A stretch of 64,000 nt of DNA from Gemmataceae bacterium (GCA_901538445.1 LR594584.1:3133586-3197585); one strand, 5' to 3'; positions 32,771 to 40,489 are shown, numbered from the stretch's first letter. Notes: generated by a model from the letters alone, not told the origin. Translations and numbers: made by a program.

Positions 32771-33079
32771 CTACCGGTGCGGGGTCGCGGGGTCAGAACG
32801 GGATCTCGTCGCTCGCGCCCCGGACCGGGGCGGGGGACGGGAACGGCAGGTTTCGGGGCCGCCGAGCGGCGGCTCGTGGGGCTCGACCTCCTCGAGGCGC
32901 TCCAGCGTGGCGGCGTTCCGCCACCAGTCGTCCTCGGTCTCGTCCCGCCACGACGAGAACACGTTCGCCCCGATGGGCCACCTCGTCCCGCACGGGCGGC
33001 ACACGCCCCAGTGGCACCGCCCGACGTTCAGGTACTCGTCCCCGGTGCGGCACCTGGGGCACACGCTCGTCACGGACAT
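32771..33079 (-). CDS. Small zinc-ribbon protein upstream of replicase
   Basis: 102 residues. CPRCRTGDEYLNVGRCHW, then GVCRPCGTRWPIG, forms a zinc ribbon; then FSSWRDETEDDWWRNAATLE. I recall this GTRWxIGxNxFSSWRDE pattern from planctomycete proteins of unknown function. It starts 318 bp before the replicase gene and ends 9 bp upstream of it, so it is in the same operon. Confidence 0.7.
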   Translation of the reverse strand: MSVTSVCPRCRTGDEYLNVGRCHWGVCRPCGTRWPIGANVFSSWRDETEDDWWRNAATLERLEEVEPHEPPLGGPETCRSRPPPRSGARATRSRSDPATPHR

Positions 33080-33106
33080 GGTCGACCTCCGGTTGGTGGG
33101 ACTCGG

Positions 33107-33442
33107 TTACTCGGGGAGGGTGGCGAAGCGGTTCTTCCGCAGCAGCGCGCCGACGACGGCGGCCGCCTCGGGGTCCGGGGCGGCGCCCGGCACCTCGCAC
33201 GCGACGACCCACCCGCCGGCCGCGAGGAGCGGGCCGAAGGACACGCGGAGCCCGGCCCGCTCCAGGTCCCGGGCGAGGCGGAGCCCCGGGACGCCGACGA
33301 TGGCGGCCGCGCTGCCCCGGCCCACGACGACGACCCGCTCCGGCCGGGCGAAGACGCGGACGTGCCCGTCGGGCCAGTCGCCGGGGGCGACGAGTTCGGT
33401 GACCATGTCTTGCATCTGCGTGATCAGCAGCGAGGTGTTCAT
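33107..33442 (-). CDS. Small hypothetical protein of replication operon
   Basis: 111 residues from ATG 33442, overlapping the stop of the upstream gene by 4 bp (ATGA). It has alternating strands and helices (VRVFARPERVVVVGRGSAAA; LRLARDLERAGLRVSFGPLL). Not recognised. Confidence 0.6.
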   Translation of the reverse strand: MNTSLLITQMQDMVTELVAPGDWPDGHVRVFARPERVVVVGRGSAAAIVGVPGLRLARDLERAGLRVSFGPLLAAGGWVVACEVPGAAPDPEAAAVVGALLRKNRFATLPE

Positions 33443-33666
33443 GCGGCCCCCCTCAGGTCGTCGTCCCCGGGGGCGTTGGCCTCGTCGACCTCGGCCTGCC
33501 GGTCGCGGACCCACAGGTCCGCCGCGAGGCGCTCCGCGTCCTCGGCCAGGACGTGCGGGGTGCCGTCGAGCGCTGTATGGTTCGTGACGAGCCACTCGTC
33601 GTGCGGCTCGTCGATGCGGTCTGCGAGGTTGGCGCTGGGGTCGGTGTCCGGGTCAGGCGGGTGCAT
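33439..33666 (-). CDS. Small acidic hypothetical protein
   Basis: 75 residues, acidic, starting MHPPDPDTDPSANLADRIDE; a helix (LAEDAERLAADLWVRDRQAE) is followed by an acidic end. Its stop overlaps the next gene's ATG. Not recognised. Confidence 0.55.
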   Translation of the reverse strand: MHPPDPDTDPSANLADRIDEPHDEWLVTNHTALDGTPHVLAEDAERLAADLWVRDRQAEVDEANAPGDDDLRGAA

Positions 33667-33742
33667 AGTGCTCCAGGGCCATAGCGCGATGGCTGTGAGG
33701 GTCCGGTCTCCGGAGGAGCCGGTCAGGTCGTGCGTGCGGGGG

Positions 33743-34015
33743 TCAGCCGGGGAAGAAGTCGATGGTCGTGGTCGTCCGCCGCCGGCGGACGACCTTGGGC
33801 TGCGGGGCCGCCGCGGAGCGGAGGCGCTCGAACTCGGCGAGTGACTCGGGGGTCACGACGAACCGGGGCTTCCCGCAGACCGTGTCCGCGGTGTTCACCG
33901 CCGCGAGTTCGCCCCGCCGGATCCACAGGCGGACCTTGTCGGGGCTGACCCGCAGGCGGCGGGCCACTTCTTCGACGACGAGTCCGCGGTGGGACGAGAC
34001 GACGGGGTTAGCCAT
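33743..34015 (-). CDS. Excisionase-like helix-turn-helix protein
   Basis: 90 residues from ATG 34015. The HTH_17/excisionase fold is visible: RGLVVEEVARRLRVSPDKVR, LWIRRGELAAVNT, then GKPRFVVTPESLAEFERLR with a wing. A basic tail (VVRRRRTTTT) follows. It is the best candidate for the recombination directionality factor of this element, although such proteins can also be transcription regulators. Its start overlaps the stop of the upstream gene by 8 bp. Confidence 0.78.
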   Translation of the reverse strand: MANPVVSSHRGLVVEEVARRLRVSPDKVRLWIRRGELAAVNTADTVCGKPRFVVTPESLAEFERLRSAAAPQPKVVRRRRTTTTIDFFPG

Positions 34016-34205
34016 TGGCGGACACCCCCTTCCGCCGACACTGGGGCTGCGCCGAGTCATCCCCGAGCCGCTCGCGACGAATCGAGAGCCGGAGGAGCTG
34101 TCGAAGAAGTTCGGTCCGTCGAACGGCCGCCGCAATGGTGCGGCGCAGGGTCTCCGGATCTGGGACGTTGTCAATGGGGTCTGGGTCAGCGGCGGTGGGT
34201 GTCAT
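34008..34205 (-). CDS. Small helical protein, first gene of leftward operon
   Basis: 65 residues from ATG 34205 with an ideal GGAGGT 5 nt upstream. The core helix is ETLRRTIAAAVRRTELLRQL followed by LRLSIRRER. It overlaps the excisionase-like gene by 8 bp and starts the leftward replication operon. Unrecognised. Confidence 0.6.
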   Translation of the reverse strand: MTPTAADPDPIDNVPDPETLRRTIAAAVRRTELLRQLLRLSIRRERLGDDSAQPQCRRKGVSANG

Positions 34206-34246
34206 TCGACCTCCGTCGGTTAGGACGAAGGCATCATGCCGCTGAG

Positions 34247-34343
34247 GAATCCCGGTAGAGTTGACGTGCGGAATCCCTAATTCGGGATTCTCCGGGATTC
34301 GGGGGTGGCGTCATACGGGCAGCTTTTTGATCTCCCGGGATTC
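34247..34343. repeat. Five GAATCCC/GGGATTC boxes upstream of the operon
   Basis: GAATCCC at 34247 and 34271; GGGATTC at 34284, 34294 and 34337. Two of them form a perfect 20-bp palindrome (34271-34290, GAATCCC-TAATTC-GGGATTC). They lie in front of the leftward operon and within the end of the adjacent gene. Repressor operator or origin-like sites. Confidence 0.6.
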
Positions 34344-35135
34344 CGAGTCAGCGGACAACCTCCAAGGGACGCCCAGCTTCTTCCAGATTTTGCTGACCTC
34401 GGACGTCTTCGAACGAACGGATTGTGGATTCACAGAGGCTTCCCAGACGGCGCCGTGACTCCCCATGAGGTTGTCGTAACTCGCTGTGGTGCGATGCCAC
34501 ATGTGCGCCATCAGTCTGTAGACGACCCCTTCCGGGATGGGGTGCTTCTTCCCTTTCACGACCAGCCACCGACCGCCGAACGGGCCTTCAGCAAGTTTCG
34601 TTTCCAGAGGCTCGCCAGGCTTTTCCTCGGCGGGGGCGGTGAACGGCGACCACTTCTCCCTGAACTCGTACGCAGCCGTGAGGGCGTCGAGCGACGCGCG
34701 GTAGATTGCGTCCCGTTGCCCCCTGTCGATGACGGACGTGGGCTCCTTCGACAGCTTCGTGTCACCGGGGAATACGAGAGACGGCGAAGCGGCTGGGAAC
34801 GACATCGCGAGGACGCCGCGGAGCATTCGATTGATGTCGGCCAGCTCTCGCACCGCTTCAAGAAGTGACGGACCGCTGAGCGAGCGACGGAGGTGCCGGC
34901 CGACACACGCGAGAAATTCCTCTCTGGCCTCCTCACACTTCGCTTGCGCCTCTTCCCACTGCTGCCGGGCGGCATCCAGCTCGGAAGATGAATACTGCCA
35001 GCGGTCCTCAGCGTGCCACAGGCTTGGCACCGTGTGGACCGTCATCGCGAGTGCGATGAGCAGAACTGGCGGGTCCGAGGTGTCAACAGAGATGACGTTC
35101 GAGAGTTCCGCCGGCTCGGGCATGGTGTGTCTCAC
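34311..35135 (-). CDS. Hypothetical protein with C-terminal winged helix
   Basis: 274 residues (ATG 35123 is an alternative start), lower in GC than its neighbours. The N-terminal half is helical with a coiled coil (AARQQWEEAQAKCEEAREEF). The C-terminal part (IPEGVVYRLMAHMWHRTTAS, then SVRSKTSEVSKIWKKLGVPW) resembles a winged helix. Its end lies against the GAATCCC boxes, so autoregulation or initiator activity is possible. No named family. Confidence 0.65.
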   Translation of the reverse strand: MRHTMPEPAELSNVISVDTSDPPVLLIALAMTVHTVPSLWHAEDRWQYSSSELDAARQQWEEAQAKCEEAREEFLACVGRHLRRSLSGPSLLEAVRELADINRMLRGVLAMSFPAASPSLVFPGDTKLSKEPTSVIDRGQRDAIYRASLDALTAAYEFREKWSPFTAPAEEKPGEPLETKLAEGPFGGRWLVVKGKKHPIPEGVVYRLMAHMWHRTTASYDNLMGSHGAVWEASVNPQSVRSKTSEVSKIWKKLGVPWRLSADSESREIKKLPV

Positions 35136-35144
35136 GTCGGTGCC

Positions 35145-35202
35145 GGGCGGCCCCGGGGCTCACGACAGGACGTGAGGACCGGCGCTCGCCCCGGGGCCGC
35201 CC
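35145..35202. repeat. Inverted repeat with 15-bp arms
   Basis: GGGCGGCCCCGGGGC (35145-35159) and GCCCCGGGGCCGCCC (35188-35202), perfect arms with a 28-bp spacer, just upstream of the start of 34311-35135. No T-run. Confidence 0.6.
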
Positions 35203-35242
35203 CGCGGGTAGCTACTCCCGCGGCTCGGCTGCTGAATCATAC

Positions 35243-35282
35243 CCAACGTGCGTCCACCGCCCAAGGCCGGAACGCACGTTGG
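35243..35282. repeat. Inverted repeat with 11-bp arms
   Basis: CCAACGTGCGT (35243-35253) and ACGCACGTTGG (35272-35282) with an 18-bp spacer, 17 bp before the start of 35300-35545. Probable regulatory site in the divergent region 35136-35299. Confidence 0.55.
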
Positions 35283-35299
35283 ACATAGAGCAGGACCGC

Positions 35300-35545
35300 G
35301 TGCCGCTCCCAGGCATCACCGCGTCGCTCGGGGAAGGCGGTGGCCGTGCAGCGGCCACCGCTGCGACGCTCGAGGCCGTGGTGCTGACGCTCGCCGGGAC
35401 GAAGCGGACGAAGACGTGCCGCGGGAAGTGCGGCGAGGTGAAGGAATTGGTGGAGTTGTCGAAGCGGGTCGTCAGCCCCGACGGCCGGAACCACTACTGC
35501 CTCGCGTGCGAGCGGACCCGGGTGCGAGCCTACGATACGAGTTGA
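35300..35545 (+). CDS. Small zinc-binding protein
   Basis: 81 residues from GTG 35300, preceded by AGGACC (a TTG at 35279 lies inside an inverted repeat). Four Cys form CRGKCGEVKELVEL and NHYCLACERTRVRAYD, a treble-clef-like zinc site similar to those of HNH-type small proteins, without a catalytic His motif. Function unknown. Confidence 0.55.
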   Translation: MPLPGITASLGEGGGRAAATAATLEAVVLTLAGTKRTKTCRGKCGEVKELVELSKRVVSPDGRNHYCLACERTRVRAYDTS

Positions 35546-35628
35546 AGAAGAGGGCCGCGGCGGGCGGACCTACCGGGCCGGCCGCGGTATCCTCCGACAC
35601 GGCCGCCTGACCCGCCGGAGCGCGACGC

Positions 35629-35859
35629 ATCGACACGCCCGCCGACCCCACGCCCGCCCCCGAGCTGAAGCCGCTGAGCCCGGCGCTGCAGCGGCTCCAC
35701 GACGCGGCGAAGAACCTGGCCGCGACCCGGGCACGCCTGGAGATGTGGCGGAACACGGCCTGGGTTCTCACACCGACGACCACGGACCCCGTCACCGGCG
35801 AGCAGGTCGTGCCCCCGCGGCCGGATCCGCTCCCACCCCTCCCGTGGCACACGTCGTAG
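35629..35859 (+). CDS. Small protein with apparent ATC start
   Basis: 76 codons without ATG, GTG or TTG before a well-formed coding stretch: LSPALQRLHDAAKNLAATRA, then MWRNTAWVLTPTTTDPVTGE and a Pro-rich end. The frame begins after a TGA at 35608-35610. GGAG lies 9 nt before an ATC at 35629. Either an ATC start is used, or the start codon has been lost. No family recognised. Confidence 0.45.
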   Translation: MDTPADPTPAPELKPLSPALQRLHDAAKNLAATRARLEMWRNTAWVLTPTTTDPVTGEQVVPPRPDPLPPLPWHTS

Positions 35860-36313
35860 CGCGGATCCAGTCGCGGACTTCTCGCATACAACTGCTCGCG
35901 ACTTCGCCAACGTCGGGCGGCGGGCAGTGGATCACGAGCGACATCGAATGGTCCTCCCTGCAAATTCGAACGGGCCCGGCGAACACCGTGAGCGTCTCCG
36001 GTATTCGCCCCCGCGGACGCGATCTTGAGGGATTGGTGACGGCCGTTAGCGGAACGCGCCAAGGGCGGCCGCCTTCTGCGGGTCGAGGCCGACGGTGCCG
36101 TGGGAGGCGCTGACGCCGACCCGCTCGAGCCAGAGCCGATGAGTCCGGCGATGCAGCGGGGCGTCACATCCGCCCCGGAGGTCGTGCTCAAACCGGAAGA
36201 AAATTTCAATATTTGACAGATATTTATATCAATTGATTCGCCCCGCTGGGTACAATGCCCCAGCTCCCCGGGGCACCGTGACCGGTGCGTGTGGGTGCGG
36301 AAAGTAGACTCCC
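35860..36313. other. Gene-poor stretch with AT-rich promoter region
   Basis: A rightward frame ending at 36216 (RPLAERAKGGRLLRVEADGA ... VVLKPEENFNI) looks coding but has no start, so it may be a remnant. 36200-36240 is strikingly AT-rich (ATTTCAATATTTGACAGATA) and GGGTACAATG follows at 36248-36257. The TACAAT is a plausible -10 for the gene at 36314. Confidence 0.45.
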
Positions 36314-36556
36314 GTGCGTTACCCAGTGGCGGCAGGCCTCGCCGCGATCCTCGGGCCGGCCGCGCCGGCGGCCCCGGCCTCTCCGACCGTGCCGCCCCAT
36401 TCCCTCGAAGCGAGTGCCGCCCACGGCGGCGGACCCGTGCGATGGCTCCCGACGCTGTTGGGCGGGGAGTTCACGGTGCCCCTCGGGCTCGCCGAGCCGC
36501 CCCCGCCCGACCGCCACTTGTGGATCGGCGTCCGGTCGGGGAGCGTTCGGTCCTAG
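36314..36556 (+). CDS. Small possible exported protein
   Basis: 80 residues from GTG 36314: VRYPVAAGLAAILGPAAPAA could be a short signal peptide; a Pro-rich remainder ends RHLWIGVRSGSVRS. No ribosome binding site stands out. Supported mainly by the TACAAT box 60 bp upstream. Confidence 0.35.
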   Translation: MRYPVAAGLAAILGPAAPAAPASPTVPPHSLEASAAHGGGPVRWLPTLLGGEFTVPLGLAEPPPPDRHLWIGVRSGSVRS

Positions 36557-36629
36557 GCCGCGGGCCGGGACCACTTACGAACGCCGGTCCCCCTCCGGCC
36601 CCACCCACCACCCAGAACCCGAGGGCACG

Positions 36630-36896
36630 ATGACAGGCTTCACGACCGAACTCCCGGGGGCCCGCCACGAGCGGCCCGCCGCCCGCGGCGGGCCGCAGAC
36701 GGGTGTCGCGCCCGGCGGGCCGGGCGCGTCCCTCCTCCCGCCGGGGGCAGACACCCACTGGCAGCGGCTCCAGGACCGCCTCGTCCTCATGGAGCGGTGG
36801 CGGGATGCGTGCGCGCGGGCAGTGCGATGCTCGGGGGCCGCCCAGACCCCGGCCGAGCCGCCGCGCGAGGGCCGGACCGACGCGCGGCCCGACTAG
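36630..36896 (+). CDS. Small hypothetical protein
   Basis: 88 residues from ATG 36630 (GAGGGCACG upstream). A low-complexity Gly/Pro N-terminus is followed by a helix (THWQRLQDRLVLMERWRDAC). Not recognised. Confidence 0.4.
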   Translation: MTGFTTELPGARHERPAARGGPQTGVAPGGPGASLLPPGADTHWQRLQDRLVLMERWRDACARAVRCSGAAQTPAEPPREGRTDARPD

Positions 36897-36992
36897 CGCG
36901 GCCCCGGCCCGGGGCGTGGTCACGACGGCGGTGTACGCCGTCCGCCTCGGACACTCCGGACTCCTTCGGCGTAACTCAACCGGGAACGGGCG

Positions 36993-37223
36993 ATGATCCC
37001 GAATCACATCCTGAACGACCTGAGGCCGGACGAGCGGGTGGCGATCCTGTCACGCGGCTCGGAGGTCCACTTCCACGTCCACCCGGCTACCGACACCCCG
37101 GACGCGGTCCGGGCGTTCGCCGCCCGTGAGGGGTCGGAGGTGCTGACCAGCCACATGCGGGACCGGGCCGCGATCGAGGCGTTCGTCGCCGACCGCGAGC
37201 GGGACGTCGGCGGTGAGGCGTGA
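36993..37223 (+). CDS. Small hypothetical protein
   Basis: 76 residues: MIPNHILNDLRPDERVAILS, a His-rich strand (SEVHFHVHPATDTPD), and a helix (SHMRDRAAIEAFVADRERD). Its last codons overlap the membrane-protein gene by 4 bp (GTGA). Unrecognised. Confidence 0.6.
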   Translation: MIPNHILNDLRPDERVAILSRGSEVHFHVHPATDTPDAVRAFAAREGSEVLTSHMRDRAAIEAFVADRERDVGGEA

Positions 37224-37843
37224 CCGTCAACCTGATCGATGCCTTCAGCCTCTACCTCGTCCTGGCCTTCGTCACCGGCACCGTCCTCCGCGCCCGCAAC
37301 TACCGGGCGGTGGTCGGGCTCGTCTACGACTCCGCGGACCGGTGGCCGAAGCTGCGGGCGCTGGTCGCCACCCACCGGGCCGTCTTCCTCCGCTGGCCGA
37401 CGGTCCTCCCGCTGGCGGTGACCCTGTTGCTGACGGCGGCGAACGCCTACGCCGCACACTTCGTCTGGCCCCACGCCCGGGTCGCCCCGGGCGACCTGCT
37501 GGCGCGCCCCTCCGCGCTGGCCGTCGCCGCGGTTGCGGCCGCGCTGGTGGGACTCCTGGATTTCAAGGCGGTGTTCGTGTTCGCCCGGCTCGACCGCGCG
37601 CGGGTCGAGACGGTGCTGGACCGGGCCGAGCACTGGCTCGGGTCGTGGAAGGCACCGGCGGTGCAGGTCCTGACGCTCGGGCTGGTCCACCCGCGGCGGA
37701 TCGTCGGCGAACAGGTCCGGGTCGGGCTGGTGGAGGCCAGCCTGGCGGCCAACGGCGAGCTGTGGGCCACGTCCCTGCAGACCCTCGCGCGGTTCGCCCT
37801 CGGGCTGGCCCTGTGGGGCACCTGGGCGGCCGCGAGGCGGTAG
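37220..37843 (+). CDS. Membrane protein
   Basis: 207 residues from GTG 37220 overlapping the previous stop. Four hydrophobic segments are visible (AFSLYLVLAFVTGTVL; TVLPLAVTLLLTAANAY; LAVAAVAAALVGLLDF; ARFALGLALWGTWAAA). A conserved-looking soluble loop contains VETVLDRAEHWLGSWK. Not recognised. It precedes the histidine kinase by 39 bp. Confidence 0.65.
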   Translation: MTVNLIDAFSLYLVLAFVTGTVLRARNYRAVVGLVYDSADRWPKLRALVATHRAVFLRWPTVLPLAVTLLLTAANAYAAHFVWPHARVAPGDLLARPSALAVAAVAAALVGLLDFKAVFVFARLDRARVETVLDRAEHWLGSWKAPAVQVLTLGLVHPRRIVGEQVRVGLVEASLAANGELWATSLQTLARFALGLALWGTWAAARR

Positions 37844-37882
37844 GCGCGCCGCGCGGCGCGGCCATCACACGAGGAGCGGACG

Positions 37883-39022
37883 ATGCGGCTGGCGGACTTC
37901 ATCGCGACCAACCTGGAGCCGATCATCGCGGAGTGGGAGGCGTTCGCGCGGACCCACGTCCCCGCCGGGGAGGCGATGGACGTCGCCGGCCTGCGCGACC
38001 ACGCGGCCGACATCCTGAAGGCCGTCGCGGCGGACCTCCGCCGCCCGCAGACCGAGCGCGAGCGCGGGGCGAAGGGGACGGGGGACGCCGGGCCCCGCCC
38101 GGGGGCGGCCGACACCGCCGCCGAGACGCACGGTGCCCTGCGGGCGGAGTCCGGGTTCACGCTCGGGCAGATGGTGTCCGAGTTCCGGGCCCTGCGGGCG
38201 AGCGTCGTCCGCCTCTGGCGGGCGGCCGGGGCCGGATCGAGGGGCTCGGACTTCGAGGACCTGACGCGGTTCAACGAGGCCATCGACCAGGCGCTGGCCG
38301 AGTCCCTCACCCGCTACGCCCGCGACCTGGACCACTCGAAGGAGATGTTCCTCGCCATCCTCGGGCACGACGTGCGGACGCCCCTCGGGGCCATCATGAT
38401 GTCGGCGACCGGGCTGCTCGTGAGGCCGGACCTGGCCCCGGCGCACCAGGCGGCCGCGTCCCGCATCCTGAACAGCGGCGCGCGCATCAAGGGGATCGTC
38501 AACGACCTGCTCGACCTGACCCGGGCGCGGCTGGGGGCCGGCATCCCGCTGGCGTGCGCCGAGATGGACCTGGGGGAGGTCGGCCGACAGACGGTCGAGG
38601 AGGTGGCCGCGTACCACCCGGACCGCGACCTGCGGTTCGAGGCGTCGGGCCCGGTGCGCGGGTCGTGGGACGCGGCCCGCCTCGGCCAGGCGCTGTCGAA
38701 CCTGGTCGGGAACGCCGTCCAGCACGGCTCGCCCGCGGCGCCCGTCGCGGTCGCCGTGCGGGGGGCGGCCGACGAGGTGGCGGTGTCAATCCACAACCGC
38801 GGGGCGGCCATCCCCCCGGCGCACGTGAACCTGATCTTCAGCCCGCTGAAGCGGATCGCGCCGGACACCCCGCGGCCTCAGGACTCCGGGAGCATGGGCC
38901 TGGGCCTCTACATCGCCAACGAGATCGTGAAGGGGCACGGTGGGCGGATCGACGTCGAGTCGTCGGACGCCGGCGGCACCACCTTCACCGTCCGCCTGCC
39001 GCGTCACCACCCGGCCGCGTGA
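37883..39022 (+). CDS. Histidine kinase with RsbRD-like N-terminus
   Basis: 379 residues, cytoplasmic (no membrane helix). The N-terminus FIATNLEPIIAEWEAFARTH resembles the RsbRD_N sensor domain. HisKA is MFLAILGHDVRTPLGAIMM with phospho-His in GHDVRTP. The HATPase has N box ALSNLVGNAVQHG, an altered G1 region (IHNRGAAIPPAH) and G2 GSMGLGLYIANEIV. GAGGAG precedes the ATG. The receiver genes nearby (40490-40858, 41302-41751) are possible partners. The C-terminus overlaps a small leftward lipoprotein gene antisense. Confidence 0.88.
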   Translation: MRLADFIATNLEPIIAEWEAFARTHVPAGEAMDVAGLRDHAADILKAVAADLRRPQTERERGAKGTGDAGPRPGAADTAAETHGALRAESGFTLGQMVSEFRALRASVVRLWRAAGAGSRGSDFEDLTRFNEAIDQALAESLTRYARDLDHSKEMFLAILGHDVRTPLGAIMMSATGLLVRPDLAPAHQAAASRILNSGARIKGIVNDLLDLTRARLGAGIPLACAEMDLGEVGRQTVEEVAAYHPDRDLRFEASGPVRGSWDAARLGQALSNLVGNAVQHGSPAAPVAVAVRGAADEVAVSIHNRGAAIPPAHVNLIFSPLKRIAPDTPRPQDSGSMGLGLYIANEIVKGHGGRIDVESSDAGGTTFTVRLPRHHPAA

Positions 39023-39099
39023 CGTACCCGGTGGTCCGCACGCCCCGCCTCGCACCCCGCGGCGACGAGCACCACCAGCAGCACGGGCGCCGGTCGCAT
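39004..39099 (-). CDS. Tiny lipoprotein
   Basis: 31 residues: MRPAPVLLVVLVAAGC with a lipobox (VAAGC), then EAGRADHRVRHAAGW. GGGAGGG lies 7-13 nt before the ATG. The size resembles entericidin-like lipoproteins. It overlaps the last 19 bp of the kinase gene on the other strand. Confidence 0.5.
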   Translation of the reverse strand: MRPAPVLLVVLVAAGCEAGRADHRVRHAAGW

Positions 39100-39430
39100 T
39101 CCGTACCCTCCCCACGAGTTCGCACCGGCCGGATACGGTATTCGCTCGCGCGGGGCTGATCTCGCAAGAATTCGGTGTCGGCTCGCGTCGCTCACACCGC
39201 CGCGACGCCCTCGTGGCAGCTCACCTTCGACAAGTTCACGGCGGGTCCGGCGTCGCGGGGTGCGGGCCGCGGAGCCTCCGTGCCGGACGCGGACTGCACG
39301 GACCCGGAATGATCCGGCGCTGCGGCCGTCGCAACCCGAAACCCGCGTGGACGCGGCCGGGCACCTGGCTGAACTCGCCCGTCAGACCTACAACGAGTGC
39401 TCGCCCCACTTTCCTGACAGACGCTTGACG

Positions 39431-39640
39431 ATGACGCTCACGGACCTGGAGATCCACTACGACCGGCTCGCGGACGTGCGGGCCGAGATCCTCGACCAGG
39501 GCGACGAGCCCCCGGCCGAGTTGCTCGACCGCCTGGGCCGCGTGCGGTCGCTGATTGCCGCCGTGCGGCAGCGGCGCCGGGCCGAGCGACCTGCGGCCGA
39601 GGAACCGGCGAGCGTGGACCCCGGCGACCTCCGCGCGTAA
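39431..39640 (+). CDS. Small helical protein, paralogue of 5237-5461
   Basis: 69 residues (MTLTDLEIHYDRLADVRAEI). It shares the core and the 110-bp leader with the leftward gene at 5237-5461 (CAGACGCTTGACNATG at the start). The C-terminal tail has diverged. Function unknown; mostly helical, possibly a small regulator or structural protein. Confidence 0.7.
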   Translation: MTLTDLEIHYDRLADVRAEILDQGDEPPAELLDRLGRVRSLIAAVRQRRRAERPAAEEPASVDPGDLRA

Positions 39641-40047
39641 CGTCCGATCGTATCCGCGATCAACCCGTGTGGTGATCTCCACCTCACCAGCCCATGGCTC
39701 CGCCGCTGCCGCGCCGTGGCGCGATCTCCCCGCCGTCCGGCCCAGACCTCACCCCGCGGCCGATCGGTTCTCCTGAGCAATCCCCGCACGATTGCGGCCG
39801 GTGGCCGGGTTGTAGCGGATGGGGCGTTGCTGCCGAACAGGCCGGCGGGATTGGGCGACCGTGAACCGTTCGTCAGCGGCGAACGGATGGGGGCACCGCG
39901 CAACAACCGGGGCCGTGAACCCCCTTCCTCGCTGCGATTCCGCTTGTGCGTCGCCGCTCCGAGGTGCGCCGCAACCATCTCCAAAACGGAAACGGTTGGT
40001 GGTGTGCGGTCGTTTTGGCCGTGCGTGGACTTGTGGCCCACACGCGG

Positions 40048-40199
40048 ACCTGCGTCACCATCTCGGTGACGCAGGTCGCAACTAGGGTCATCACGGCCGT
40101 GGTTGGGGCCGAAGCGCGCATTCTCGCTTGGGCAGTCATCAGAACGCGAACTCGCGTTCTGCTCGCGAGAGCAGCGAATCGACCGAATCCCGGTCGATT
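40048..40199. repeat. Cluster of four hairpins
   Basis: ACCTGCGTCACC/GGTGACGCAGGT (40048-40076), AGAACGCGA-AC-TCGCGTTCT (40141-40160), GCTC-GCGA-GAGC (40161-40172), and AATCGACCG/CGGTCGATT (40177-40199). All arms are perfect. Confidence 0.6.
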
Positions 40200-40322
40200 G
40201 GACGCCGGGACGAGTGATCCGTGATCTTCTTGGTCCCGGTCCGGGCTGTATGACCGAGATGGGCATCCAGGTTCGCCACGACGCGGGCGGGCAAGGGATC
40301 GGCCACGCGGATCGACGGCCGC

Positions 40323-40410
40323 GGTGACAGGTGCAGCCGTTGTCGTGTTGGACCACCCGCTCGCGCCACGTCAGGAGGACCGCCCACGTCCGCCCGCCGC
40401 ACCGGCACCG
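40323..40410 (+). pseudogene. Degenerate copy of the leader and start of 11355-11783
   Basis: About 80 % identical to the leader and first codons of the leftward gene starting at 11783 (GCGGTGACAGGTGC; GTCCGCCCGCCGCACCGG). The start codon is ACG instead of ATG, the putative -10 TTACAG is changed, and similarity ends after about ten codons. Confidence 0.45.
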
Positions 40411-40489
40411 TCTCGGCCGCCGCGGATTTCGGGGCCCTGCGGGCCGAGGCGTCCGGGAGGAGGCGGGCGGCCGCGGGCCGGCGGGTTGT

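Larger units (their letters stand above)
39641..40489. other. Long stretch without a trusted gene
   Basis: Contains a cluster of hairpins at 40048-40199 and the degenerate gene copy at 40323-40410. The remaining frames have poor starts and no family resemblance. Possible cis-acting region such as an origin or transfer site. Confidence 0.4.

Noticed and set aside
35792-35986. Leftward small frame (MSLVIHCPPPDVGEVASSCM)
   Set aside because: Partly overlaps the ATC-start gene and has weak codon bias; not enough to call.
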